NCBI GenBank assembly: GCA_039105265.1
Contig: JAPFFF010000007.1
Span: forward strand, 5,084,001-5,148,000
Direction: 5' to 3'
Length of the DNA: 64,000 nucleotides
From: Tritrichomonas musculus
Lineage: Eukaryota > Parabasalia > Tritrichomonadida > Tritrichomonadidae
Shown: piece by piece, positions 9,999 to 19,487 of the stretch
Position numbering within the stretch: the stretch's first letter is position 1
Layout of the letters: each line of letters opens with the position of its first letter
Program-made: the position numbers and the translations under genes
Notes under the pieces: model-generated
The model's input: the letters and a program-made list of their open reading frames with translations, nothing else
Told to the model about the DNA's origin: nothing
Databases searched by the model: none

Positions 9999-12098
9999 AT
10001 GAAGAACAACCAGAAAAAGAATTGGAATAGAAACAGGAACAGGAATCAGTCAAAAAATAGACAAGACAATGATGGTCCTAGAGAAAAATCAAAAAAAGGT
10101 GCATCAGGCCCTTTCTCACCTTCATTTCTTGATTTCTATAGATCAATTCTTATTCCAGAACAAATGACTGAAGAAGAATTTAATTCAATGCTCAACTTAT
10201 ATCGTCATCAGCTTCCCCCTGTTTTTCGCCTTTCTCAGCTTGCTCCCGATCATGATCGCCTTGAAACAGAGCTTACTACTCTTTTCAAAGAAATTCAAGC
10301 CAAAACATCAGTCGATGAAAAGAATGATTCATCTAAATCAGGCTTCAGCTACGAAGAATATAAAAATTTCCCATCAAAATATGGACGCGTTTTTAAAGTC
10401 ATAGCCGAAAAGGAGCAAATTAGAAAACTTCCTGAATTCCAAAAGTTTAATTCATGGCTTCGATTTAATACAGATATTGGCAATTGTCATCGTCAAGAAT
10501 TTGTTTCAATGATTCCACCTATTTTCATGGATATTAAGCCTAACTCATCTGTTCTTGATACTTGTGCTGCTCCTGGTTCCAAAACGGCTCAGATAATGGA
10601 AATGCTTTCTTCAGAAATTAATATAATTCCAAATCCAGATCAAAAAGAAAATGAAAGTCAATTTGGCTTTGTTGTAGCAAATGATAGTAATTCAAAGAGA
10701 TGTCATGACTTAACTCACCAACTTCAGCGAATAGGTACTCACAATGTAATTATTACATGCCAAAATGGTTCAAAATGCGAATTCGGATTTGACCAATTTG
10801 ATCGTGTCCTTTGTGATGTTCCATGCACCGGAGATGGAACAATGAGAAAGAATTCTGAAGTTGGACCAACTTGGAATATATTTTCTTCTTTGAATCTTCA
10901 CGAAGTTCAGAAAAATATCTTGCTTAGAGGTCTTGAATTACTCAAAAAAGATGGAATTTGTGTTTACAGTACTTGCTCAATGAATCCAATTGAAGATGAA
11001 GCTGTTGTTTCAGAAGTTATCACTTCTCTTGGAGCCGAAAAAGTAGAAATTGTTGATTGTTCTGCATTGTATCCTGATTTGAAGCGTCATCCAGGACTTA
11101 CAAAATGGCCATCTATAGTTGAAGCATATATTAGAGATAAAAAGGCAAAAAATTCTGGAAAATACGAAAGTCCAAATTCTGAACAGAAAGACGAGTCAAA
11201 AGAAGAAGAAAACAAAGATGATGGCAACGCTGACAAAGGAGAAGATGGCGATAATGATAACAGCAATACTACTGAAAATCCAGTAATCCATGATAATATT
11301 GAAAATGAAATTATTGAAAAAGGTATTCATACTGAAGCAAAATGTGAAGGAATCGAACGTTGTATGAGATTTTATCCTCAAGATCATGATTCTGGTGGAT
11401 TCTTTGTATGCGTTCTCCGTAAAATCGGCGATTTCGAAAGGAAGACCGAACCGAAGCCTGCTAAAGAACTCAAAGAAGCAGCTTTTCACCCTTTGACGAA
11501 AGTTTCTCAACAAAGTCTCAACGATATTTATCGTATGTATGGTATTCACAAGCCAAGCGAAGAAGCCAATTCTTCAGACGAAATCAAAGTAAATGAAAAC
11601 CAATTCTTTGTACGTGATGAAGTCAAAGTCAATAAGGTTTATTATATGTCTCAGCCAATTGCAGATCTCATAAACAAATATGGAAGTGAGTCTCTTCATA
11701 CTGTATCCGCAGGAATTCAAGTATTTAATTTCAAATCGTATAGTAAAGACTCTCCATTCGTTCCATACGTTGCTCAAGAAGGTATCAAAGTTGCATTTCA
11801 AATGGCAACTCAAAGAAAATACGCTTTAACGCCAGCTGAAATGAAAATGCTCTTAGAATCAGGTCCTGATGGCTTGAAGATATCCCAATTTGATACTGAG
11901 AGACAAAAGATATTCGATAATAAGCCTCGTACTGTTGCCATATTTTACATCGAAAACACAAAATTCATGTACAGTGGTCATTTAGCCAAATTTAGCATTA
12001 AAATCTATCTTAAGAAAGATTTATTACAATTAGAATTAAAGCAATTAACTGCTCAGTTCCCTGAACTTGCTGATGGAGAAGAAGAAAAGAATGAATGA
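9999..12098 (+). CDS. RNA (cytosine-5-)-methyltransferase, NSUN2/Trm4 type
   Basis: The 699-residue protein starts at an ATG at 9999. After a basic, Asn/Arg-rich leader (residues 1-40) comes the Rossmann methyltransferase fold: DTCAAPGSK at about residue 187 (AdoMet-binding motif I), CDVPCTGDGTMRKN near 275 (motif IV with one catalytic Cys) and YSTCSMNPIEDE near 322 (motif VI with the nucleophile Cys). Both cysteines needed for m5C formation are present. An acidic Lys/Glu/Asp-rich linker (about 385-430) precedes the C-terminal region, which contains an element like DHDSGGFFVCVLRK typical of Nop2/NSUN enzymes. Length and order match NSUN2/Trm4, which methylates tRNA at positions such as 34, 48 and 49. 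It is a housekeeping gene with an intact frame. Confidence 0.92.
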   Translation: MKNNQKKNWNRNRNRNQSKNRQDNDGPREKSKKGASGPFSPSFLDFYRSILIPEQMTEEEFNSMLNLYRHQLPPVFRLSQLAPDHDRLETELTTLFKEIQAKTSVDEKNDSSKSGFSYEEYKNFPSKYGRVFKVIAEKEQIRKLPEFQKFNSWLRFNTDIGNCHRQEFVSMIPPIFMDIKPNSSVLDTCAAPGSKTAQIMEMLSSEINIIPNPDQKENESQFGFVVANDSNSKRCHDLTHQLQRIGTHNVIITCQNGSKCEFGFDQFDRVLCDVPCTGDGTMRKNSEVGPTWNIFSSLNLHEVQKNILLRGLELLKKDGICVYSTCSMNPIEDEAVVSEVITSLGAEKVEIVDCSALYPDLKRHPGLTKWPSIVEAYIRDKKAKNSGKYESPNSEQKDESKEEENKDDGNADKGEDGDNDNSNTTENPVIHDNIENEIIEKGIHTEAKCEGIERCMRFYPQDHDSGGFFVCVLRKIGDFERKTEPKPAKELKEAAFHPLTKVSQQSLNDIYRMYGIHKPSEEANSSDEIKVNENQFFVRDEVKVNKVYYMSQPIADLINKYGSESLHTVSAGIQVFNFKSYSKDSPFVPYVAQEGIKVAFQMATQRKYALTPAEMKMLLESGPDGLKISQFDTERQKIFDNKPRTVAIFYIENTKFMYSGHLAKFSIKIYLKKDLLQLELKQLTAQFPELADGEEEKNE

Positions 12099-12599
12099 TA
12101 ACATTATTTTTATTAATAATAAACTATTTTATATTTATTCTTGGTTTATTTAGAAAGCTTTTTTTTTTTTAAGTTCTTTGATAAAGTATCAATCAATATA
12201 AGGATTTGTCCATTTTCACAATCGAAGGTTCTCAATTGAGAAGTTTTTATAGACCAATTTGATAAGGATGTGGGATTTAGTAAGTCCAAACTATTTCATA
12301 GTTAGGCATGCATGTAAACCTGAAATCAGAATGAAGCTGTAATATCAAATAAAAAAATGGGAGCACTGCTAATACTATACAACTAAAAATGAACATCAAT
12401 AAAGTTATTTTCTTTATATGTTTCTCTTAATTAATGGGCTTCTTTTGGATAATTTACTTTTGTTTAGATGATTATTTTCTCGTTTTAGTGAAAAACTTAA
12501 ATGATTATTTACTATTAATAGTATGTAATAACATAATTTAAACCAATGTAAAAAAAATTTTTGGCCAGCAAACTGTTGGTAAGTTTCAACGGTTTAAGC
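12099..12599. other. Intergenic, nothing recognised
   Basis: AT-rich DNA follows the NSUN stop codon. I see no gene, RNA or clear repeat. Confidence 0.4.
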
Positions 12600-13458
12600 A
12601 ATTAATTGAATACTATCATTGCTATTAAGATTTCAAGTATATATAGATCAAAAAGTTGATTGTGAAGTTGAACAAAGATATCACTCAAATGCTATCATTG
12701 CACCATCTTTCAAGAAGCTCACAAACACTTGCTGGATTTTTAAGGGTTTCAACAGAACTCATATTTACATTTATTTCAAGTTTTAAAGCCATTACACCCA
12801 TCCTTACCAGCTTCTGGAGCTCCAAAACCAGCATAAGTATCAAAATAACAGCATCTGATACATCAAACTTATCGTCAAAACCACATGCTTTTAAGTGTTT
12901 TAAAGGGATCAATTCATGAATAAACTTTCAATATATATGAATTCCCTAATGAAATACTAATAATTTATCTCTACCATCCAGAAGCTTATATATACCGGAC
13001 ACAGTCTCGCTACTTACCTATACTATAATAAGTATTTTTTGTGCTAATTATGTCAAAAAACTAATGATATATGTTCATTTATGTCTATGATCTATTAAAA
13101 TAGGAAAAAAGACCATATTAATATGAATTTGTTTTGAGATCTTCCAGAAGCCAAAAACTACGTCTGATGCTTCTGATTTATCATTCCACAAGCCTCAGCT
13201 GACTTTTCAAACGGGCTGTTTTTCATGTGTTTTAAGTGTCTAAACCATTTTCATGACAATGTAAAATTGTGTCCAATAGTGAAGAGCTAATTGTTTCCAA
13301 TATAAATTTATTTGAGATAACCAAAGAGTCTACAGCTAGCTTCTAGAGATCTATAGTTAATGAAAACTTGTGCTTGAGTAGCTTTGTCTAATTCGCATAA
13401 TGTAGTGAATGTGTATATTGGTGCGAGTTCTTTTTGAAGATGGAGTAGATCAAATAGA
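12600..13458 (-). pseudogene. Downstream part of a decayed transposase, left of the insertion
   Basis: Base composition here is more balanced than in true intergenic DNA. Immediately left of the insertion at 13464 the minus strand is open for about 50 codons (LFDLLHLQKELAPIYTF then DKATQAQVFINYR). This continues in frame from the sequence right of the element once the element and one 5-bp duplication are ignored. Two diverged copies of an LKHLK...ACG-type segment lie at about 12785-12910 and 13145-13255. Several stops interrupt the frame. Assignment to the hAT-like relic at 16233-17515 rests on that junction; the far left part is uncertain. Confidence 0.45.
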
Positions 13459-13463
13459 TTTAG

Positions 13464-14126
13464 AGTAGTATACGATAAGCAGTGTTCCGTTTCACTTCAC
13501 CCTGACTTATCACCCTGATCCTTTTATGTCACGCTATGACACAAAAGACTCGGTCTACTATACTAGGCGTCATATTTTGTGTCAGTCACGCTATAAAAAT
13601 TAAAGTATTTATATTTAAAGTGTTGTATTCACTGCTAAACCTTCAACTATGAATGTACCCTATTAGTTACTATCAAATCCTTAACAACCTATATTTTAGT
13701 ATTTATATAATTTGTTTTTATTTTTGTTTTTATTTTCTGTTTAAAAATGATAAACGAGAAATATATTAATTGGAATATATTTGAGAACCTACCTAGTAAA
13801 TCATATGAAGTAACTTATCGTAAAGACGATGAAGAGATAACTATAGATAAGACCATAAAGAAGTTTATATGTCAAGCACCTATCGGTTCAGGCAAATCAA
13901 CAGCAATAAGAAAATGGATATATAATACAGTACCTAATAATAAGTTCCTATTAATCGTACCTACTATCAATATAGCAATGGAATTCTATTCTAAACTATA
14001 TGTCGCATTAAATAACAATCATCCTAAGAATATAGATGAAATGATAAAAGTATGTGTTAAAGATGGTGCGTTTAAAGAGTTTAAATCAGCTATCACTCAT
14101 TTTATACCTGTAGTAATAACTACATT
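13464..14126 (+). repeat. Left terminal inverted repeat
   Basis: This is the inverse copy of 15570-16232. It contains a promoter-like AT tract and the first 125 or so codons of the helicase gene. Identity ends at ACTACATT, after which the two arms diverge. Confidence 0.85.
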
Positions 14127-14163
14127 TATACCCCCCCTACTATTTTTCTATTCAACTTTTTGA
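13747..14163 (+). pseudogene. Truncated duplicate of the element's helicase 5' end
   Basis: The first 126 codons match the helicase gene on the other arm, including its Walker A motif (APIGSGKSTAIRKW). The frame then runs out of the inverted repeat and ends after about 12 unrelated codons (ending in a Phe/Leu/Tyr-rich tail). It lacks the DEAH box and all C-terminal helicase motifs, so it can make at best a fragment. It shares the full upstream sequence of the intact copy, so the same promoter probably drives both. Confidence 0.8.
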
Positions 14164-14566
14164 TTCAACTTAGTTAAACATAGAAGTTGAAAAAATAGTT
14201 AAGGGGTAAAAAAGTTCTGTGTCAAAACTAATTGAGATCTAGAACCGAGAACCATTAAATAATATAGAAAAATATAGTTGTTCATTAAGTTGTTCTAGAT
14301 TGCATTTTTATTAAGATTTAATCGAGAACTAAACGAGAACAAAAATAAATCGTTTGTTAAGTGATATTTGAATGATGTTATTGAATGATGTTATTGAATG
14401 TTATTATTGAACTTGTATTTGAATGTTAATATTGAATGTTATTATTGAATGTTGTATTTGAATGTTATTATTGAATTAGTGTATTTGAACTTGTTATAAT
14501 TGAACTTAGTATTAAACTTGTTATAAATGGTTTGTATTAAACGATATCATAAATGAATTAAATAAC
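14164..14566. repeat. Irregular GAATGTTATT tandem repeats inside the element
   Basis: Between the truncated and the full helicase frames the DNA at about 14370-14530 consists of roughly twelve irregular copies of a 10-19 nt unit of the type TTGAATGTTATTA. The rest of this 400-base stretch holds no open frame. Confidence 0.7.
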
Positions 14567-15949
14567 TTACTCTACTTTAACTAAACTATACATTCTTTGT
14601 AATTTTCCATTCTCTCTTTTAAACTTACTTCTTATTTCATATTCTTCTGGTAATTCCTTTTCATTCTTAAAACCAAAGTATTGATATAATTGTTTCTTTC
14701 CTGTAAATTCTTTAGTTAAGTCTTCTTCATTTATTATTATAGTATCTTTCTTTATTTCATTCTCTTCTTCATTAACTATTACTTCTCCCATTTTGCTCAT
14801 ACACTTAATCCATGAATCTTTATCCATTGATAACCAAGCATTCGCTCTTAATTGATTAAGTCTTGTTTTGTATCTATTCTTTGCTATCTTAAAAGTAAAC
14901 TTATTTTCTGGTACTTTAACTTCTCTCATATATAAGTATGCTGTTGAATCTTCATTTCGATTTCTACCTATAAATTGCTCAACTGATGATACTGTATCTA
15001 ATGGTGTTTGAATGAATATAGATAACAACTTCTCTTTTATTGATTGTCCTGATTGAATACATGAAGCAGCTATTATGATATCAACATCTTCAGGATTTAC
15101 AAACTTACCTTCATTACTTATCTCTACTTCTTTCTTCTCTGAATAATATAAAGCTTTATTTAGTTCATTATCTATACACTCTTTTAATCTCTCACATTCA
15201 TTTTTATCTTCTATTTTAATTAATATCTTATCATATCGTTTTATCTCATCTAATACTTGTTTAGCTATAGTCTCTCTTTGCTCTTCCATATTATTCTTCA
15301 ATTTATATAAGTATATTGTTCTATGATATTTGATATCAGCTAAAGGACTTATCTTCTCATACTCCTCAAATACAGAAAGACAAGATATATCAGATGCTGT
15401 TCCTGTGATTAAACCTACTCTATCAAACTCTCTACATATTTCAATCAAAGATATATGTTCTAATAGTAAATGAGCTTCATCTATAAGTAGAGTATAATGT
15501 TTGTTGAAATCAATATGATGATGATAGAAGTGTTCTATTATACCTCCTAAACACTTAGATGCTGTTGAGAATGTAGTTATTACTACAGGTATAAAATGAG
15601 TGATAGCTGATTTAAACTCTTTAAACGCACCATCTTTAACACATACTTTTATCATTTCATCTATATTCTTAGGATGATTGTTATTTAATGCGACATATAG
15701 TTTAGAATAGAATTCCATTGCTATATTGATAGTAGGTACGATTAATAGGAACTTATTATTAGGTACTGTATTATATATCCATTTTCTTATTGCTGTTGAT
15801 TTGCCTGAACCGATAGGTGCTTGACATATAAACTTCTTTATGGTCTTATCTATAGTTATCTCTTCATCGTCTTTACGATAAGTTACTTCATATGATTTAC
15901 TAGGTAGGTTCTCAAATATATTCCAATTAATATATTTCTCGTTTATCAT
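14567..15949 (-). CDS. SF2 DEAH-type helicase of the Maverick-like element
   Basis: The 460-residue protein starts at an ATG at 15949. Motifs appear in order: Walker A APIGSGKST (about residue 44), LLIVPT (motif Ia), LLIDEAH (Walker B, about 155), GLITGTAS (motif III, about 180), a C-terminal half with IIIAASCIQSGQS and VEQFIGRNRN (motif VI, about 330). This is a complete superfamily 2 core. Such ORF-alone helicases with QFxGRxxR motifs resemble origin-binding helicases of large DNA viruses and virus-like elements; the exact family is an inference. The first 126 codons lie within the right terminal inverted repeat. The frame has no breaks. Its likely role is in replication of the element. Confidence 0.8.
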   Translation of the reverse strand: MINEKYINWNIFENLPSKSYEVTYRKDDEEITIDKTIKKFICQAPIGSGKSTAIRKWIYNTVPNNKFLLIVPTINIAMEFYSKLYVALNNNHPKNIDEMIKVCVKDGAFKEFKSAITHFIPVVITTFSTASKCLGGIIEHFYHHHIDFNKHYTLLIDEAHLLLEHISLIEICREFDRVGLITGTASDISCLSVFEEYEKISPLADIKYHRTIYLYKLKNNMEEQRETIAKQVLDEIKRYDKILIKIEDKNECERLKECIDNELNKALYYSEKKEVEISNEGKFVNPEDVDIIIAASCIQSGQSIKEKLLSIFIQTPLDTVSSVEQFIGRNRNEDSTAYLYMREVKVPENKFTFKIAKNRYKTRLNQLRANAWLSMDKDSWIKCMSKMGEVIVNEEENEIKKDTIIINEEDLTKEFTGKKQLYQYFGFKNEKELPEEYEIRSKFKRENGKLQRMYSLVKVE

Positions 15950-16232
15950 TTTTAAACAGAAAATAAAAACAAAAATAAAAACAAATTATATAAATACTAA
16001 AATATAGGTTGTTAAGGATTTGATAGTAACTAATAGGGTACATTCATAGTTGAAGGTTTAGCAGTGAATACAACACTTTAAATATAAATACTTTAATTTT
16101 TATAGCGTGACTGACACAAAATATGACGCCTAGTATAGTAGACCGAGTCTTTTGTGTCATAGCGTGACATAAAAGGATCAGGGTGATAAGTCAGGGTGAA
16201 GTGAAACGGAACACTGCTTATCGTATACTACT
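15570..16232 (-). repeat. Right terminal inverted repeat
   Basis: This is the inverse of 13464-14126 and includes the helicase promoter and 5' coding end. Confidence 0.85.
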
Positions 16233-17515
16233 TTTAGATCTGCAATTTCCTCCTGAGTGAACTGATAAGGTAGAGCATTTATATGATTAATTATAAAGAA
16301 TAATCCATTATAAAAAGAGTTCCACGTCTGCGATTGTAGAGGAGGATAGAACCAAATGTACAGTTCTTTGAGACGTTTCATTGTTAATGTAGAAATCCTT
16401 GATGGAATAATTTTCATTAAATCGACAAGTTTTCGATATTTCTCATCTTCTCTGTATAAATCTTTTAAGACTAGCTGTGCTGTATGACATGTTCAGCTGA
16501 TGAGAATAATTCCAATTGGAACAAAGTCCTCGTCTTCAGGAACAAAGAATGCTTTTTTGAAGTTGCTCGCATTGTCAATGCATACTGCAACTACCTCACC
16601 TTGATATGAAGATTTTATTTTTCATCAATGTCTTTAATTAAATTTCTTATACTTTCAGCTTTGGCATTTTCAAAAACTCGAAAATCAATCAATTGAAACT
16701 TAATTTGATTGTTCGCTTTATGCTGAAAACCAATGGCGAGCCATTTAAAATGGGAGGCTGTTCTTCCATCAATATTTAAAGATATCATTTTATTTTGGGC
16801 TTTTGAGGATTTTTGACCTGTTATTTGAGAATACATTGAGTCACTAATTCTTTGATTCGTTTTGGCACTTTAAATTGATCCAGAGTAAAAAAAAAACATG
16901 TAAAAAGTGAATCTCCAAAAACATTCATGGAAATCCAATGAGAAGTCTTCCATAAAAGAATGTTTTTTGTAGAATTCAATACGTTATTGCCATTAAATGT
17001 AAAACTGGAAAATTCTTTTTCATTATAGCATTCATGATATGAATTTCATAATTAGATAATTCTCTTCTTTTGATATATTAATAATTAGATAATTCTCTTC
17101 ATAATCTATATAATAAAATTAGTTAGAAGCTTGACTTTGATTGTTCCTTCAGTTATTATATCCTCAGCTTCTAACTGTATTTTACCCTCAATTAATTTAC
17201 CATTTATGCCAATTGTATTGTCTCCTTTCAAATCACTTTTCTGTATATAATAACCACACTATATTCAAATTCATCGATTTTAAGGCCAATAATTTGAAAA
17301 ACAGGTTTCAATGTCTCTCTGAATTGATTACATAATTCATAAGCCGCTTCAAACGATAACAAATATTCTTTTGGATTTTCATTTTCGTTTTCAAAAGTTA
17401 TATTGTATAATTGTTTATGTTCTGAATTACACCAATTAATAACAGGTGAAACATCGGTGGTGTTATTAAACAAGATTTTTGATTTTACTTTTTTCTTAAA
17501 AATAATCAAAAAGTA
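16233..17515 (-). pseudogene. hAT-like transposase relic, upstream part
   Basis: Read on the minus strand from about 17515, the pieces include VSPVINWCNSEHKQLYNI, DNTIGINGKLIEGKIQLEAE, MISLNIDGRTASHFKWLAIG, FQLIDFRVFENAKAESIRNL, VVAVCIDNASNFKKAF and HTAQLVLKDLYRED. The D-N-A-S-N and C-x-x-H-x-x-Q-L-V-L-K-D signatures are those of hAT-superfamily (DUF659-type) transposases. The frame changes several times and holds stops (for example one immediately before the CH of that motif). The Maverick-like element at 13464-16232 interrupts it, and the continuation lies left of that element. Confidence 0.65.
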
Positions 17516-17683
17516 AAAACAAAAAATGTTTTTTTCTCTATTTTTTAAAATTTATTTATTGAGATATTAGTGGATTTTTTTCGATAGTTTATTCTTTTGA
17601 AAAATACGACCGAATAAAAATTGATTTTCTCAAAATTTTAAAAATTTTATTCAGAATATTCATCTTCACGAATTTATTTATAA

Positions 17684-19111
17684 ATGAAGTTTCAAGAAAT
17701 CTTTGAAGCAATAGAATCACTCGATCTCACACCATTTTATCTTTTATTTATATCAGTGGGTACAATTTTATATTCATGCGCTAATTCAATAAAAGTTTTA
17801 TTTGGATCTATTCCTCAAGAAAGGCGGCCAAGCCTTTTACAAGCTACAGAAGAAGCTCAAGAAGAAATTACTTTTAAAATGTTTGCTTTTATGCTTCTTG
17901 GAGCTTCAGCAACTTTATTAATTTTATATTACATTTTGGATTCAATCATATTAGTGCTTAAATGCATTTTAACTTTCTCATGCTTTGTTACGCTATCTTT
18001 TGTCTTATGGGACTTTTTTTATTTACTTCTCAGAAGCAATATAACAACTTATCTTACATACGGTTTTTCTTTATTTTTATGCATATTCTGGTTTATAACA
18101 GAAAACTGGCTTGTAACAAACCTTCTCGCATTTTGTATGTGCGTTTCAGGAATTAGCTTAATCAAAATTGGCCGTTTTCAAGTTGTTTTAGCGGTTGCAA
18201 TTGGATTTTTAATATATGATGTTTGGTGGGTGTTTTTATCACCAAAAGTATTTGGAAAAAGCGTTATGGTTGAAGCTGCAACTGGAATGTCAAATCACGT
18301 TCCTGCAATGTTTACAATTCCAAAGACATTAAGCGAGAAAAGCACTCTAATTGACATGGGTATTTATTCCCCACTTTATACTTTAGGAAGAGGAAATAAT
18401 GATTCAAATAAAATTGATAAAATACGTTTAGTGAACATACCGATTTATATTGAAAAATATTTTTCAAAAATAAAAGACGTTAGCTTGCTACTCAGAAGAA
18501 GTTCTGAATCTTTAATTGGTGCAGGCGATATTGTTATACCAGGAATAGTCCTGGATTTCTTCCTCCGCTTTGATATCATGAACTATAACTTAAATATCAA
18601 ATCAAATCTATTTATTTTCGCTTTTGGTGGATATTTTGTCGGCGTCGCATTAAGCTGGATTATGGTTAACGTTATGCAAAAAGGACAGCCTGCTTTGCTA
18701 TGGATTTTCCCTTCAGTCCTCGTACCAACTACAATCAGAGCTTTTCATATTAGCGTTTTAAAAATACTCTGGAGTAGGGGCGCTCCAATTTCAAACTCTG
18801 CCGAAAATTCATCCAATTCAGGAAACATTCAGCATGATCAAAATGATGAACAACAAGAATTACAAGAAATTCAAGATTTACAAGGAAACGAAAATAAAGA
18901 AAATTTAAATATTGATGAAAATATTGACTTATCAAAGACCAATGCAGAAACTCCATCTAATAATGATACTTCTATTGATGATAATACAGAGCTAAATGCT
19001 AATAATCATTCAAACGTGAACAGATATGATATTATGAAAGAAATTCATAGGCAAAAAGAACCACAAGACGTTAAAGTAGAATCAAATGAAGAGGAAGATA
19101 AAAAGGAATAA
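17684..19111 (+). CDS. Signal peptide peptidase-like intramembrane aspartyl protease
   Basis: The 475-residue protein starts at an ATG at 17684 and has about nine hydrophobic segments. Three hallmarks are present in order: FLIYDVWWVF (YD aspartate, about residue 178), GAGDIVIPG (GxGD aspartate, about 283) and QPALLW (PAL motif, about 335). These define the SPP/presenilin family (GxGD proteases), which cleaves membrane-embedded remnants such as signal peptides. The YD-GxGD-PAL order with a short cytosolic loop fits SPP or SPPL. The C-terminal 100 residues are hydrophilic and Asn/Glu/Gln-rich, unlike the short tail of most SPPs, and are probably a lineage extension. The frame is intact. Confidence 0.9.
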   Translation: MKFQEIFEAIESLDLTPFYLLFISVGTILYSCANSIKVLFGSIPQERRPSLLQATEEAQEEITFKMFAFMLLGASATLLILYYILDSIILVLKCILTFSCFVTLSFVLWDFFYLLLRSNITTYLTYGFSLFLCIFWFITENWLVTNLLAFCMCVSGISLIKIGRFQVVLAVAIGFLIYDVWWVFLSPKVFGKSVMVEAATGMSNHVPAMFTIPKTLSEKSTLIDMGIYSPLYTLGRGNNDSNKIDKIRLVNIPIYIEKYFSKIKDVSLLLRRSSESLIGAGDIVIPGIVLDFFLRFDIMNYNLNIKSNLFIFAFGGYFVGVALSWIMVNVMQKGQPALLWIFPSVLVPTTIRAFHISVLKILWSRGAPISNSAENSSNSGNIQHDQNDEQQELQEIQDLQGNENKENLNIDENIDLSKTNAETPSNNDTSIDDNTELNANNHSNVNRYDIMKEIHRQKEPQDVKVESNEEEDKKE

Positions 19112-19487
19112 TAATATCTAAATAATATATCATGTATTTCTTATACTTGTCATTATTAGTAATAAAATCGAATATTCTCCGAATTTTCTTTTCTTTTATT
19201 TATTCTATTTTTATTATCTTTTAGTATTTTCTCCAAATTAAAAAAAAGGAAATTTATAAATTCATTTTTCACCATTTATAAATGAATACATAAATAAAAT
19301 CACAACAAATCATATTAAAAAACATGACATATGAAAAAAAAGTAATGCTTTAATCATGATAATATTAGATTTTTATTATTTACTTATCTAATTGAAATTT
19401 GAATTTAAATTTAAAAATTCAATTCATATTTGAATTATTACAAGCAACTTTGATCGTTTAATTTTTTCATCATTTGTGTCGGATTCC
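19112..19487. promoter_or_regulatory. Intergenic/upstream region of the phosphodiesterase gene
   Basis: This AT-rich stretch lacks genes. TTTTTTCATCATTTG at about 19463 lies 20 bases before the chosen ATG and resembles the trichomonad initiator TCA(Py)T(A/T). Confidence 0.35.

Larger units (their letters stand above)
13464..16232. mobile_element. Maverick-type short element with 663-bp terminal inverted repeats
   Basis: The element is 2,769 bp. Its ends are AGTAGTATACGATAAGCAGT and the exact inverse, flanked by TTTAG at 13459-13463 and 16233-16237. The arms 13464-14126 and 15570-16232 appear identical along the stretches compared, and are equal in length. Polintons/Mavericks have AG-initial inverted repeats of hundreds of bases and 5-6 bp duplications, and the full Maverick at 60166 starts AGTAGTATATACG. 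The only gene is an SF2 helicase. No polymerase, integrase, ATPase or capsid gene is present, so it must depend on another element for movement. It is inserted in a hAT-like transposase relic. Confidence 0.8.
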
